64,000 nt of DNA from the NCBI GenBank assembly GCA_025355745.1, contig JANXZA010000200.1, positions 1-64,000 on the forward strand. The letters run 5' to 3'. The position numbers and the translations under genes are program-made. How positions within the stretch are numbered: position 1 is the stretch's first letter; each line of letters starts with the position of its first letter. The notes beneath the pieces are model-generated. The model was not told the DNA's origin, made no database searches, and saw only the letters and a program-made list of their open reading frames with translations. The DNA comes from Rhizobacter sp. GTDB lineage: Bacteria > Pseudomonadota > Gammaproteobacteria > Burkholderiales > Burkholderiaceae_C. Below are positions 33,166 to 41,477 of this stretch, one piece after another.

Positions 33166-34602
33166 ATGGCACGAACCGCCAAGGTTCACCGGCTGACGGC
33201 GCTGGCCGTGAAACGATACGCCGAAGCCGCGCGCCAGACGGCACCCTTGCATGACGGGGGCGGCCTCTACCTCCGTAAACGCGACGCCAGCGCGCTGTGG
33301 TACCTGCGGCTGACCGAGCCATCAACGGGAGCCGAGCAGTGGCATCGCCTGTTTCCAGACGACCCCGCGGGCGGCTACCCGCACAAGGGCTTGAGCGATG
33401 CACGGGCCGAGGCGCGGCGGATGTGGGACCTGCGGTCATCGGGCATCGATCCGCGCGCGCAGCGAGATCGTCAAATACAGGCGCAGAAAGACCTCGAAGT
33501 GGCAGCCGAACTCGAGGCCGAGCGCCGGCTCAGCGTGCGGGATCTTTTCGATCGCTGGGTGGCCACCGACCTTCAACCGCGCCTTCGCGCGGATGGCAAG
33601 CGCGCTGGGCGCAAGGACGGCGGAAAGTTCACCCGCGACCAGTTCACCCGTCGCGTCTTTCCGAAGATCGGCCGCGTCGCCATCGAAGACGTCAAGCGTG
33701 CAGACCTGTTGGCGATCCTGGACGGCGCCAAGCGAGAAGGCAAGCTGCGCACGGCCAACGTCTTGTTGGCCGACCTGAAGCAGATGTTTCGGTTCGCGCT
33801 GGCCCGTGACGTGGTCATGCGCAACCCGCTGGAGACAGTGCTCAAGCGTGACGTCGGTGGCGCTTCGGTTGAGCGTGATCGGGTTCTGTCGACAACCGAG
33901 CTCGCCAGCCTTGCCGACGCGCTGCCGGTCGCCGGCCTGACCGAACGCAACATCGCCGGGGTCTGGCTCGTGCTGGCCACCGGCGTTCGTGTTGGGGAAC
34001 TGCTCGGAGCCACCTGGCACGACAACGATGGCGACCTCGCAGAACTGAAGGCCGCCGCCGATACCAGCGACGTCAAGCTCGGCGTGGTGGACATCGTGGC
34101 TCGAACCTGGCACATCCTCGAAACCAAGAACCAGCGAAGCCACACGATTCACCTGAGTGCATTCGCGATACGGCAATTCAAGAGGCTGGAAGAGTTCCGC
34201 GAGGCGATCCCTCATGACCTGAATGGTGCGGTGCCTTGGGTTTTTCCAAACACCTCGGCAACGGGACCCGTCGGCGTGAAGTCCTTCGGCAAGCAACTTG
34301 CCGATCGACAACGTCCGGCTGAACGGCGTCTCACGAACCGGAGCAAAGACACCGAAGCACTGCTGCTGCCCGGGGGCCGTTGGACTGCGCACGACCTTCG
34401 CAGAACGGCCGCCACACTGATGGCCGAATTAGGTTTCGGCGGCGACGTCATCGACGAATGCCTCAACCACATGATCGAAAATCGAGTGCGCCGCGTCTAT
34501 GTTCGCGACCGGCGCGTTGCCGAACAAGCTCGTGCCTTCGATGCTTTGGGCTCCAAGCTGGCACTGATCGCGGCAAAGGCGCAGCCGGCCGCTTCAAATT
34601 GA
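33166..34602 (+). CDS. int: Tyrosine site-specific integrase of the element
   Basis: 478 residues from the ATG at 33166, which has AAGGAGT before it. The N-terminal DUF4102-like arm-binding part (DGGGLYLRKRDASALWYLRL) is followed by a core-binding domain (RDLFDRWVATDLQPRL) and the catalytic domain. Catalytic residues seen: Arg in LATGVRVGELLG, the H-x-x-R box HDLRRTAATLM, and the tyrosine in NRVRRVYVRD. It is P4-like and reads into the element from attL, 196 bases from the repeat. It would cut and join the tRNA-Arg repeats. The length is slightly above the usual 400-430 residues. Confidence 0.95.
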   Translation: MARTAKVHRLTALAVKRYAEAARQTAPLHDGGGLYLRKRDASALWYLRLTEPSTGAEQWHRLFPDDPAGGYPHKGLSDARAEARRMWDLRSSGIDPRAQRDRQIQAQKDLEVAAELEAERRLSVRDLFDRWVATDLQPRLRADGKRAGRKDGGKFTRDQFTRRVFPKIGRVAIEDVKRADLLAILDGAKREGKLRTANVLLADLKQMFRFALARDVVMRNPLETVLKRDVGGASVERDRVLSTTELASLADALPVAGLTERNIAGVWLVLATGVRVGELLGATWHDNDGDLAELKAAADTSDVKLGVVDIVARTWHILETKNQRSHTIHLSAFAIRQFKRLEEFREAIPHDLNGAVPWVFPNTSATGPVGVKSFGKQLADRQRPAERRLTNRSKDTEALLLPGGRWTAHDLRRTAATLMAELGFGGDVIDECLNHMIENRVRRVYVRDRRVAEQARAFDALGSKLALIAAKAQPAASN

Positions 34603-34696
34603 AACCGCAACGACAGATTTCCGTCCGAATCCATCGCGAACAGCCGACCACCACGGGCCTACAGTGGGCCTCCATCATCGACGAGAGGCCCGCTCT

Positions 34697-34927
34697 ATGC
34701 GCCGCTCTGTGAGCCCCACCAGTTCCGCCGCCGTGCCGACCGCGTTCGCGCTGCTCTTGCGCATGGGAGCGGTCATGCAAGTCACCGGGCTGGCCCGCTC
34801 GACGATCTACAAGTTGATTGCCGAGGACAAGTTCCCGCAACCGGTGCAGCTCACCGGCCGCGCCGTGGCCTGGAGGCGCGCCGACCTGGAACGGTGGAGC
34901 GCTGCTCGCCCGACGGTGACCCACTGA
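34697..34927 (+). CDS. AlpA-family regulator
   Basis: 76 residues with an AlpA/MerR-type winged helix: LLRMGAVMQVTGLARSTIYK, then FPQPVQLTGRAVAWRRADLE. Such proteins bind DNA and act as excisionase or activator of integrase genes. It follows the integrase by 94 bases. The ATG at 34697 is preferred; an upstream frame adds no family-like residues. Confidence 0.9.
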   Translation: MRRSVSPTSSAAVPTAFALLLRMGAVMQVTGLARSTIYKLIAEDKFPQPVQLTGRAVAWRRADLERWSAARPTVTH

Positions 34928-34977
34928 CGCAACGGCAGAATGGCCGTGAGCTGGACCACGATCAGCCCGATCAATAG

Positions 34978-34994
34978 ATAGCACCTGGTGCTAT
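34978..34994. promoter_or_regulatory. Operator palindrome of the toxin-antitoxin operon
   Basis: A perfect 17-base palindrome, ATAGCACC-T-GGTGCTAT, lies 8 bases before the toxin ATG and overlaps a TATATT-like -10 element (34992-34997). It is well placed for autorepression by the Xre antitoxin. Confidence 0.7.
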
Positions 34995-35002
34995 ATTTCA
35001 AC

Positions 35003-35374
35003 ATGTCGACGAAGTTGCCTTCGAGAGTCTTCAAGACAGCCTGGTTCACCAGGGCAGCCAGGAAGGCGCGCATCGGCGACGGCGAGTTGTGCGTGGCCAT
35101 CCAGCAGGTAATAGACGGCCAGGCCGATGATCTGGGCGGCGGTGTTTTCAAGAAGCGCCTGAATGACAACATGCACCGCGCAATCGTCGTCGCCAAGGGT
35201 GGCCGCTACTGGGTGTATGCGTTTTTGTTCGCGAAGCAGGATCGCGCCAACATCTCGCCGGATGAATTGATGGCGTTCAGGAAGTTGGCCGCTGCGTACG
35301 CGCAGATGACGGCGGCCGAGGTGAACACCGGGTTGCGCAACGGCGACCTACTGGAGATTTGTGATGACGGTTAA
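35003..35374 (+). CDS. RelE/ParE-family toxin (HigB/COG4737-like)
   Basis: 123 residues. The sequence has the pattern of the toxin family in which the toxin gene is first: FKTAWFTRAARKARIGDGEL, AIQQVIDGQADDLGGGVFKK and AKGGRYWVYAFLFAKQDR, then the helix SPDELMAFRKLAAAY. These act as mRNA interferases or gyrase poisons; the exact target is not known for this branch. The ATG at 35003 is chosen over an upstream in-frame start because it begins the family-like sequence. It overlaps the antitoxin gene by 11 bases. Confidence 0.88.
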   Translation: MSTKLPSRVFKTAWFTRAARKARIGDGELCVAIQQVIDGQADDLGGGVFKKRLNDNMHRAIVVAKGGRYWVYAFLFAKQDRANISPDELMAFRKLAAAYAQMTAAEVNTGLRNGDLLEICDDG

Positions 35375-35687
35375 GGCAAAGTTCAAGAGCGACGCGTTCG
35401 AGGCCGTCCACAGCGCCGCGCTGGGGCTGCACCGGGCCGGCACCATCGACAAGGCCACGATGCGCGGGTTCGACGAAACCTGCCTGGCTGCGCCGCCTGT
35501 CATCGCACCGATGCAGATCAAGCGAATCCGTGAGCAGGCGCACGTCAGCCAGCCCGTGTTCGCGCGCTACCTGAACACCAGCGAATCGACGGTACAGAAA
35601 TGGGAAGCCGGCACCAAGCGGCCGAGCGGCATGGCGCTCAAGCTCCTGGCCGTGGTCGAGAAGCATGGCTTGAAGGTGCTCGTCTGA
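35364..35687 (+). CDS. Xre-family antitoxin of the RelE-like toxin
   Basis: 107 residues. N-terminal toxin-binding part (SDAFEAVHSAALGLHRAG, TMRGFDETCLAAPPVIAPMQ), then a Cro/C1-type helix-turn-helix (IRE then QAHVSQPVFARYLNTSESTV, QKWEAGTKRPSGMALKLL). This is the HigA/NadS layout, with the DNA-binding domain at the C-terminus. It overlaps the toxin frame and probably represses at the 34978 palindrome. Confidence 0.9.
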   Translation: MTVKAKFKSDAFEAVHSAALGLHRAGTIDKATMRGFDETCLAAPPVIAPMQIKRIREQAHVSQPVFARYLNTSESTVQKWEAGTKRPSGMALKLLAVVEKHGLKVLV

Positions 35688-35744
35688 GGTTCGACAGCGG
35701 CGGCGCGATACGTGAGCCCCGGCGCTCCGGCATCGACGCGGCAG

Positions 35745-36092
35745 CTATGCAGTCACCACCAGCTTGATGACCAACCCGAGCAGCACCAACCCCAGCACAA
35801 CCTTGCCCCAGCGCCAGGTTGTGAATCGGTAGCGCTCATTGCTCAGCAGGGCCCGTTGAAGTCGGCTCACGGCAAACAGCGCGGCGCTCGCGGTGATCAC
35901 CAGTCCGACGATGCCCGTCGGCATCGGTGCCTGCGCAACGACGAGCGCCCACCCCGCTGGCCAGACGATCGCATCAAGCGCAGCAAGCCAGCGCCGGCCC
36001 GGCCAGTAGGGGACGTCGGGCCGGGGTACGGGCGTGAAGAGGATCCACATGGCGATCTGGGTCCGTGAACGAAGGGGCGTCAGCCCCCTCAA
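35745..36092 (-). CDS. Small membrane protein of ICE type
   Basis: Up to 115 residues with two membrane helices (AIVWPAGWALVVAQAPM region, and KVVLGLVLLGLVIKLVVTA) and a conserved-looking opening WILFTPVPRPDVPYWPGRRW. I recall similar small proteins after large parB genes in integrative elements, which fits the neighbour here. The start is uncertain: TTG at 36092, 6 bases after the upstream stop and behind GGTGAAG, or ATG at 36050. Function unknown. Confidence 0.65.
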   Translation of the reverse strand: MRGLTPLRSRTQIAMWILFTPVPRPDVPYWPGRRWLAALDAIVWPAGWALVVAQAPMPTGIVGLVITASAALFAVSRLQRALLSNERYRFTTWRWGKVVLGLVLLGLVIKLVVTA

Positions 36093-36098
36093 CGCGCT

Positions 36099-36752
36099 TC
36101 ACCTTTCTGGCGCTGACCGAGGTCGCAACATCGCCGGCAGCCACCGCTTGCCGGCCAGCCTCGACACCGCCTTGACGACCAGCACATCTTTCTTCATCGC
36201 GCCGACGCCATCGTCGGCCAGGTCGGGCCCGGCCTCCTTGAGGGCCTGCACGATCTTCGCCTTGGGCACGTGGTTCAGGTAGCCCTGCGCCGTCGGCTGC
36301 CACCAGTCGGCCATGTCCAGGCCCACGGCCTCGGCGAGTGCGCTTGAATCGCTGGCCGAGCCGGTGTTCGGCAAAGCGTTCAGCGTCAACGCCGCACCCA
36401 ACGCCAACAGGTCGAGCAGCTCGGCCTGCGGCAGGGCGATCAACCAAGCGAACCAGGTACTCGACTGCTCGGGCAACCGCGCCTTCCAGGTGAGCTTGGC
36501 CGCTTCGACGGCTTGCCATGCCGCGCTCTCCTTCAAGTCGTCGGCCACCGACAGCAGCGTGTGTGCCGGCAACTGGGTTGTGATCTGCAAGGCAGAGCCT
36601 GCGCGCCGATACTCGTCCCCGAAGGCGCGCTGTACGAAGACATGCGCAAGCGATGCCAGTGCCACCGACGTGTTCCGCGACAGCATCACCTGCAGCGCCA
36701 CAGTGCGATGCGCGGCGAGCCGCTTGGCGAGGCTTTCACTGCAATCAACCAT
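36099..36752 (-). pseudogene. C-terminal fragment of a large ICE-type ParB
   Basis: About 217 residues from the ATG at 36752 match only the C-terminal third of the 600-700-residue ParB-like proteins of integrative elements: ESLAKRLAAHRTVALQVMLS, FAWLIALPQAELLDLLALGA, LAEAVGLDMADWWQPTAQGY and LAGKRWLPAMLRP. The N-terminal ParB/nuclease-like domain and helix-turn-helix are missing; upstream sequence to 36851 is open but not family-like and holds the 36786 palindrome. The complete ParB upstream belongs to a different, shorter type. It may still be translated as a fragment. Confidence 0.7.
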
Positions 36753-36785
36753 GACTTGATCTTCATCGAGGATCGTGTGATCTCT

Positions 36786-36815
36786 CGCGATGGATTTCGG
36801 CCGATTTCCATCGCG
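36786..36815. repeat. Candidate parS-like palindrome, copy 1
   Basis: A 30-base palindrome with 13 of 15 pairs matched (CGCGATGGATTTCGG and its partner). It shares the core CGATGGATTTC with the hairpin at 38919-38944. The two flank the parAB genes, as centromere sites do. Confidence 0.45.
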
Positions 36816-36972
36816 CTCGTGAGCGTCTGTTGCGGTGACGCCGAAGGTCAAACCGCGCGGCTAACGGCCACAGGCGCCCTCAGGGGACAAGGCAACCGGC
36901 GGGGACTTCGGGAACCCGGCGGACAGCGCAACGGTCGTCAGACACGGTCGTGTAAGACAGTCTGACAACCGG

Positions 36973-37911
36973 CTATCGCGCGACGACACGAAGCAGCGTG
37001 AGCCTCGCTGCAGCAACGTGGAGCACCACGCCGCCCGAGACGGGCCGGACGTGAACATCCCCATCACGCGCCGGCATCTCATCCAGCGCCACTTCAACCA
37101 CCTGGCCGTCGAGATCGGCTTGCAGCGCAAGGCGGCTCGTGCCCGAACTGCTCCGGGGCGGTGTGCCCGTTGCGCCGTTCAACCTCGAAGCCCGGGTCGA
37201 GATTTCAGCGGTCGAGTCGATGGCGACGGTCGCCGGGGTACTGGTGGACAGCGGCGCAGTGGCCGGCTTCACAAGGTTCGCCCTCAACGCGGCGATGCGG
37301 TCGCGAGAGATCGCCTCGGTCGCCTGGATCCAGTCTTCCACCGGCTGGGGATGCTCGGCATGCAGGCCCCGAAGTTCATGAAGCTCACGTGCCCCTCGGC
37401 ACCGACCTTCGCGGTAGGCGTTTATCAGCCAATCGGGCGCGTCAATCAACGCGGTGGCATACATCACAAAGGTTCGGCTCTTGCCGAGGCGGCGCGCAAT
37501 GTCGGCCTGGCTGTCACCGGCTTCCAACCGCCGCTGCACGAACAGCGCCAGCTCCAGCGGCTTGAGCCCTTCGCGCTGCTCGTTCTCGATCACCTGGTCG
37601 TAGCTGTCTGCCGCCGCATCGACGAACGCGGGGATCACCATCTGGCCGGCCAGCTTCGACGCGCGCAGACGCCGGGCGCCGAAGTTCAGCATCCAGCGGC
37701 CTGGCTGCTCGGGATGCGTGCGAACCGAGACCGGCTGTCGCACGCCACGCGCGGCGATGGTGTCGGCCAGCTGCTGCAGCGCTTCCGGGTCGAACTCTCG
37801 GCGCGGCTGTGCAGGGTCTTCTTCGATGGCCTCGATGGCCAGCAACAAGGGCGTGCCGCTCGCTGCTGCCATTGGCTGGTCCAGCGCCAGCGCGTCAAAG
37901 TCGAGCGCCAT
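36973..37911 (-). CDS. parB: ParB-family partition protein
   Basis: 312 residues. ParB N-terminal nuclease-like domain with the CTP-binding motifs (AIEEDPAQPRREFDPEAL, ARGVRQPVSVRTHPE, NFGARRLRASKLAG, ENEQREGLKPLELALFVQ) and the helix-turn-helix (SQADIARRLGKSRTFVMYAT). A variable linker and a beta-rich C-terminal dimer domain (LQADLDGQVVEVALDEMP) follow, like the KorB type. It overlaps parA by 17 bases. It binds parS-type sites; candidates are at 36786 and 38919. Confidence 0.92.
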   Translation of the reverse strand: MALDFDALALDQPMAAASGTPLLLAIEAIEEDPAQPRREFDPEALQQLADTIAARGVRQPVSVRTHPEQPGRWMLNFGARRLRASKLAGQMVIPAFVDAAADSYDQVIENEQREGLKPLELALFVQRRLEAGDSQADIARRLGKSRTFVMYATALIDAPDWLINAYREGRCRGARELHELRGLHAEHPQPVEDWIQATEAISRDRIAALRANLVKPATAPLSTSTPATVAIDSTAEISTRASRLNGATGTPPRSSSGTSRLALQADLDGQVVEVALDEMPARDGDVHVRPVSGGVVLHVAAARLTLLRVVAR

Positions 37912-38713
37912 GGTCGCCCCCGTGCCCGGTCACGATGGTGGTGATGCGGGCCAATGTCGGTTCGATCTCTTTCCAGGCATCGCGCGCGGCGGTCTTCTTC
38001 ATTTCCCACAGCACCTCATCGGCGGCCTGAGCTTCGGCGATGGCAGAGCGTTTGGGAATCAGGCCGAACTGGCCGGCGCCGCTGCCCACCGGGATCAGCA
38101 GCGACAGGTACCGCGCCACCAGGCCGGTGAAGTTCTCTCGCTGGAACGGCGTGGACTCGACCATCGTCGGCAAAAGGCCAATCAGGCTGAGCTTCGGGTT
38201 CATCACCGCCTTAATCTTGCGAAGGCCGACGCGCTCGTGGTTGAGCAGCGCCGCCACACCGTCCAGCGCCTCCTGGTTGAGCTGAATCGGCGACAACACG
38301 AAGTCGGCGGAGGCCAGTGCCGCGATCAGCCGGATGTCCGGGTTCGGGTTGGTGTCGATCACACAGAGATCGAACTGCGAATCCACCCCGGTGATGAAGC
38401 TGCGGAAGTTGCGGCCGAAGGTGTTGTGCAGCGTCGGCTGCCGCTCCAGACCGAGCAGACCGGCACCGCTGGACACCAATACAAACGGCATGGCGGGCAC
38501 CACGGCCGGCGTCGATGTCATCAACGCGTCGGCACTGATCGCTGACAACTCCGGGCGGTCGGACAAGCGCAACGGCTTGCTGAAGTTGCCCTGGTGATCG
38601 AGGTCGATCGCCAGCGTGCGCTGGCCATGCTGGGCGAAGTAGTGCGCCAGCAGCGTGGCTACGGCCGACTTGCCGACGCCGCCCTTCTGGTTGGCGAGAA
38701 CGAGAGTCTTCAT
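37895..38713 (-). CDS. parA: ParA-family partition ATPase
   Basis: 272 residues. Deviant Walker A QKGGVGKSAVATLLAHYF at residues 8-25, Walker A' DLDHQGNFSKPLRLS, Walker B LCVIDTNPNPDIRL, and a complete C-terminal half. No N-terminal DNA-binding domain, so it is the small IncP-IncC/type Ib form. The start at 38713 is preceded by AGGAGG (complement of GCCTCCT, 38721-38727). It forms a partition pair with ParB, useful for element stability in the excised circular state. Confidence 0.95.
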   Translation of the reverse strand: MKTLVLANQKGGVGKSAVATLLAHYFAQHGQRTLAIDLDHQGNFSKPLRLSDRPELSAISADALMTSTPAVVPAMPFVLVSSGAGLLGLERQPTLHNTFGRNFRSFITGVDSQFDLCVIDTNPNPDIRLIAALASADFVLSPIQLNQEALDGVAALLNHERVGLRKIKAVMNPKLSLIGLLPTMVESTPFQRENFTGLVARYLSLLIPVGSGAGQFGLIPKRSAIAEAQAADEVLWEMKKTAARDAWKEIEPTLARITTIVTGHGGDHGARL

Positions 38714-38918
38714 GATGGGGGCCTCCTGCCGCGATGACGAACAGTGCGCACCGGTATCGATCGGGTGACACGGCGTCGCATGCAGGGGACCTTGCACCCG
38801 GTCGGAAGGCCTCGATGGCCGACGACTGGGCGCCGCGAGCCGGCCACGCCGGCGAGCGCTGTTTTTGCGCGCACGCACGCGCCGCTCCGATCTTCGGGGC
38901 GGCGCGCGGTGCGGGGTG

Positions 38919-38944
38919 CGATGGATTTCAGTGGAAATCCATCG
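38919..38944. repeat. Candidate parS palindrome, copy 2
   Basis: A perfect 11-bp inverted repeat (CGATGGATTTC, loop AGTG, GAAATCCATCG) lies 23 bases past the DUF932 stop and about 205 bases before parA. It has no T-run on either strand, so a terminator is less likely than a protein-binding site. Confidence 0.5.
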
Positions 38945-38966
38945 CCTCGGGATCAGGCTGTAACGA

Positions 38967-39818
38967 TCACGCCTTGAGTTTGCGCATTTCCTCGGCCAGC
39001 ACCCACAGCGCACGGTTGAGGCTCACGCTACGGTCGATACTGCCGACGGCGCGGGTGTGCAGGCGCCGGCCTTGCACGGTGCGGCCTGGCTGGCCACCGC
39101 GCAGGGTGTTTTCCTGGACCCTTTGAAACGTGGTCCACAGACTGTGCCCCAGATCCTCGGGCCGGCGGGCCTCGATCAGCTGCTCGGCGGTCACCGGGGC
39201 CGGCGCTTGGCCTTCGGTGCGCTCGCCATACCGCAGCGCCAGCGCGGCGGTCGCCATGGCACGCTGTTCATCGGGCTTGAGCTCCAGCGCCTTCATACCG
39301 TCGATCGACGCATCCACCGCCTCGAAGTCCTCCAGCACGCGGAAGGCGCCCTCGATCACCTCGCCCTGGATGTTGCCCTTGTGAGGGATGCGAATGTCGT
39401 TGGACACGGTGCCGACGACAAGGCCGTTGCAACAGACAAATCTGAAGGCGCCCGCGAGCATCTGGTACGAACTGGCGCCGTCGTGGCTGTTGATCAGGAT
39501 GATCTCGTTCGCCTCGGGCCGGGCCGTCACTTGTCCGGCGTGGCGCATCCGAATCATGTGCTTGGTGAACTCGGTCTTGCCTTCGATGCGGCTCTTGCTC
39601 TGCGCGACCATGAAGGGCTCGAACCCTTCCTTGCGCAGGCCGCGCAGGACATCGATGGTCGGGATGTAGGTGTAGCGCTCGGAGCGGCTGCCGTGCTTGC
39701 CCTCCGCGAAGATGGACGGCGCCGCGCGGCGCATCTGGTCGTCGGCGAGGGGCGTTTCGCTGCGAACGACAAAGGTGTTGCGCGCAAAGCGCGTGGCGAG
39801 GGTCGGGGTTGAGTACAT
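38967..39818 (-). CDS. DUF932 family protein
   Basis: 283 residues of the DUF932 family, common on plasmids, phages and integrative elements: NTFVVRSETPLADDQMRRAA, RYTYIPTIDVLRGLRKEGFE, HMIRMRHAG, ANEIILINSHDGASSYQMLA, and FRFVCCNGLVVG. Function is unknown, possibly DNA protection or modification related. AAGGAA is spaced well before the ATG at 39818. Between ssb and parA in the same direction, so the three probably form one transcript with parB. Confidence 0.92.
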   Translation of the reverse strand: MYSTPTLATRFARNTFVVRSETPLADDQMRRAAPSIFAEGKHGSRSERYTYIPTIDVLRGLRKEGFEPFMVAQSKSRIEGKTEFTKHMIRMRHAGQVTARPEANEIILINSHDGASSYQMLAGAFRFVCCNGLVVGTVSNDIRIPHKGNIQGEVIEGAFRVLEDFEAVDASIDGMKALELKPDEQRAMATAALALRYGERTEGQAPAPVTAEQLIEARRPEDLGHSLWTTFQRVQENTLRGGQPGRTVQGRRLHTRAVGSIDRSVSLNRALWVLAEEMRKLKA

Positions 39819-39889
39819 GACGAATTCCTTCGATGGTTGTTCGGTGTCGATGCGGGCGGAGCGCGAAGGCGTCCCGCCCTCTGTGGCTG

Positions 39890-40363
39890 TCAGGCCAGCA
39901 CGGCCTCGCCTTGCGGCTCGGTGCGCGCACGGCGGGTGCGGCCGTTCGCCTTCGGTGCCGAGGTCGCGGGCTGGGCCTGCGGTGCCGATGCGCCGTCCAT
40001 GCGCGCGCGGCGGGCCTCGGAGTCCGCCCGGCTGTCGAGGTAGTCGACCTCTTCGGCGGTGAAGGCCAGCGCGTACACGTCGGCGCCCTCGTTGTCCTGG
40101 TAGTTGTTGTTGCGCAGGCGCCCGACGATGTTCACGTGCGAGCCCTTGCCCAGGTACTCGGCGGCGTTCTCGGCCTGCTTGCCCCATAGCGTCCACTGAA
40201 TCGCGGTGGATTCCTCCTCGCGGGAATCACCCGAACCGCGCCGCGTGTTGCTGATCGCAGTCAGTACGGCTTTGGCGATATTGCCTTCGCGCCCGTTGAC
40301 GAATTCGAGCTTGACGGCGCCCGCGAGGTGCGCGTGACGTTGGATGACTTGAACGTTGGCCAT
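39890..40363 (-). CDS. ssb: Single-stranded DNA-binding protein of the element
   Basis: 157 residues. N-terminal OB fold (KLEFVNGREGNIAKAVLTAI, then STAIQWTLWGKQAENAAEYL, GKGSHVNIVGRLRNNNYQ) and a basic disordered tail (KANGRTRRARTEP). The usual acidic DDDIPF end of replicative SSB is missing; the tail ends EAVLA. This fits accessory SSBs of integrative elements. The start is backed by AAGGAGC. It leads the leftward maintenance operon. Confidence 0.92.
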   Translation of the reverse strand: MANVQVIQRHAHLAGAVKLEFVNGREGNIAKAVLTAISNTRRGSGDSREEESTAIQWTLWGKQAENAAEYLGKGSHVNIVGRLRNNNYQDNEGADVYALAFTAEEVDYLDSRADSEARRARMDGASAPQAQPATSAPKANGRTRRARTEPQGEAVLA

Positions 40364-41442
40364 GATTCGGCTCCTTGCATGAGAGACCAGCCGGGGCACC
40401 GGCTTGGTGTCCCTGAAAACTGATCCTCTCGCTTGGACTTCCTCGCTCCCGCCCGGGAGGGCGGGCGGGGGGTGGGCGTTTCGGCAACTGCACCCTTCCC
40501 TCACGGGAAGGGCTGGGGATGGGTGGTGTTCTCAGCAGCCGAAGCAGTGAGCCAGTTTCCCGGCCCACCGCTTGAAGATCCCCCCACAAGTCCCCCTCGT
40601 GATTCGACGGGGGCGCAGCTGGGGGGAGCGCGGTGGGACGACTGGCGCACGCGCTGCCAACGTGTTCGGGCGACGCAGCGTCGCGGCCGATGTGCCAGCT
40701 TGCCTGGCGCTGCGGTTGCAGCGAAGGCGCCCACCCAGCCTCTGAGGTCCGGCGCCTCTGCGGCCGACGTGACACTAAGCGCAGCGACTGGCACGGCGGT
40801 CGAGTCGGGCCGATCACCTCACCGCATTCAGCGGCCAGGCATCGGGCATGGCGGGTGACCGGGGTGACGATCTGGCCGGCGTGAAGCGAACGAAGCGCAG
40901 CGGCGTGAACGGAACGACGGTCAGTTCGTCAAGCGGGCCTCGTTCACGTACCCGTGAAGGAAACATGGCCCGCGATCCTCGGGCACGGGAACGGGCCGCT
41001 GTCGTCATCCCGCCGGCAACGCCGGCCTGACCTGGCTGTTCTGCATCGCGATGAAGGCGAAACCTTGATCGCCGTACTCGCGAGCGACCTGGCAAGGCCC
41101 CAAGGCCGCAGTCCGGCGACACCCTGCGCGCCAACGAGCGCGGAGGGTGGCGGCGAGCCCGCGTGAGGGATGGCCGCCCGAAGGGGCGAGACGCTGGGCC
41201 TTTGACAGAGGCTCGACGCGCAGCGCAACAGCCCGGCCGCGCGAAGCGGGGACACGCCCCACCTGCTACGTCACGTCAGCTGACGTGACGGTTCACACAC
41301 GCGTGCCGCCAGTGTCCCAACGGAATCGACCAGGGGCTCTGCAGCTTGCGCCGCGACTCATGATGCGACCTAATGACGTGGGCAAACTCTGCAACGGCCG
41401 GCTGATGCGAACGACGCAAGGCTCAAACGACGCGCGGATCTG
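40364..41442. other. About 1.1 kb non-coding right arm of the element
   Basis: Open frames are present on both strands, but none has a recognisable domain, signal or credible start. The stretch contains short inverted repeats (e.g. CCCGGGAGGG-type near 40455) and a perfect 22-base palindrome at 41269-41290. It includes the promoter region of ssb. Possible roles are the element's origin of transfer or replication, or decayed cargo. Confidence 0.6.
41269..41290. repeat. Perfect 22-bp palindrome
   Basis: CGTCACGTCAG followed directly by its exact complement, in non-coding DNA 236 bases from the tRNA-Arg end. No spacer and no T-run. A dimeric regulator or replication/transfer protein site is likely. 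Confidence 0.7.
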
Positions 41443-41467
41443 AATTCTGTTGCCAATTCCGTTGCCA
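41443..41467 (+). repeat. 25-bp inner direct repeat, right copy
   Basis: 24 of 25 bases match 33094-33118, in the same orientation, 58 bases inside the right attachment repeat. Confidence 0.7.
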
Positions 41468-41477
41468 CGGAGCCCAA

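Noticed and set aside
37018..38545. Long rightward frames antisense to parA and parB
   Set aside because: ParA and ParB motifs are unambiguous on the minus strand; the plus frames lack domains.
38919..38944. Intrinsic terminator of the DUF932 gene
   Set aside because: Strong hairpin but no T-run on either strand, and a related palindrome is found on the other side of parAB; a protein-binding site is preferred.
40227..40817. A 196-codon leftward frame upstream of ssb
   Set aside because: Pro/Arg/Ser-rich, overlaps the ssb 5' part in another frame, no domain; treated as non-coding.
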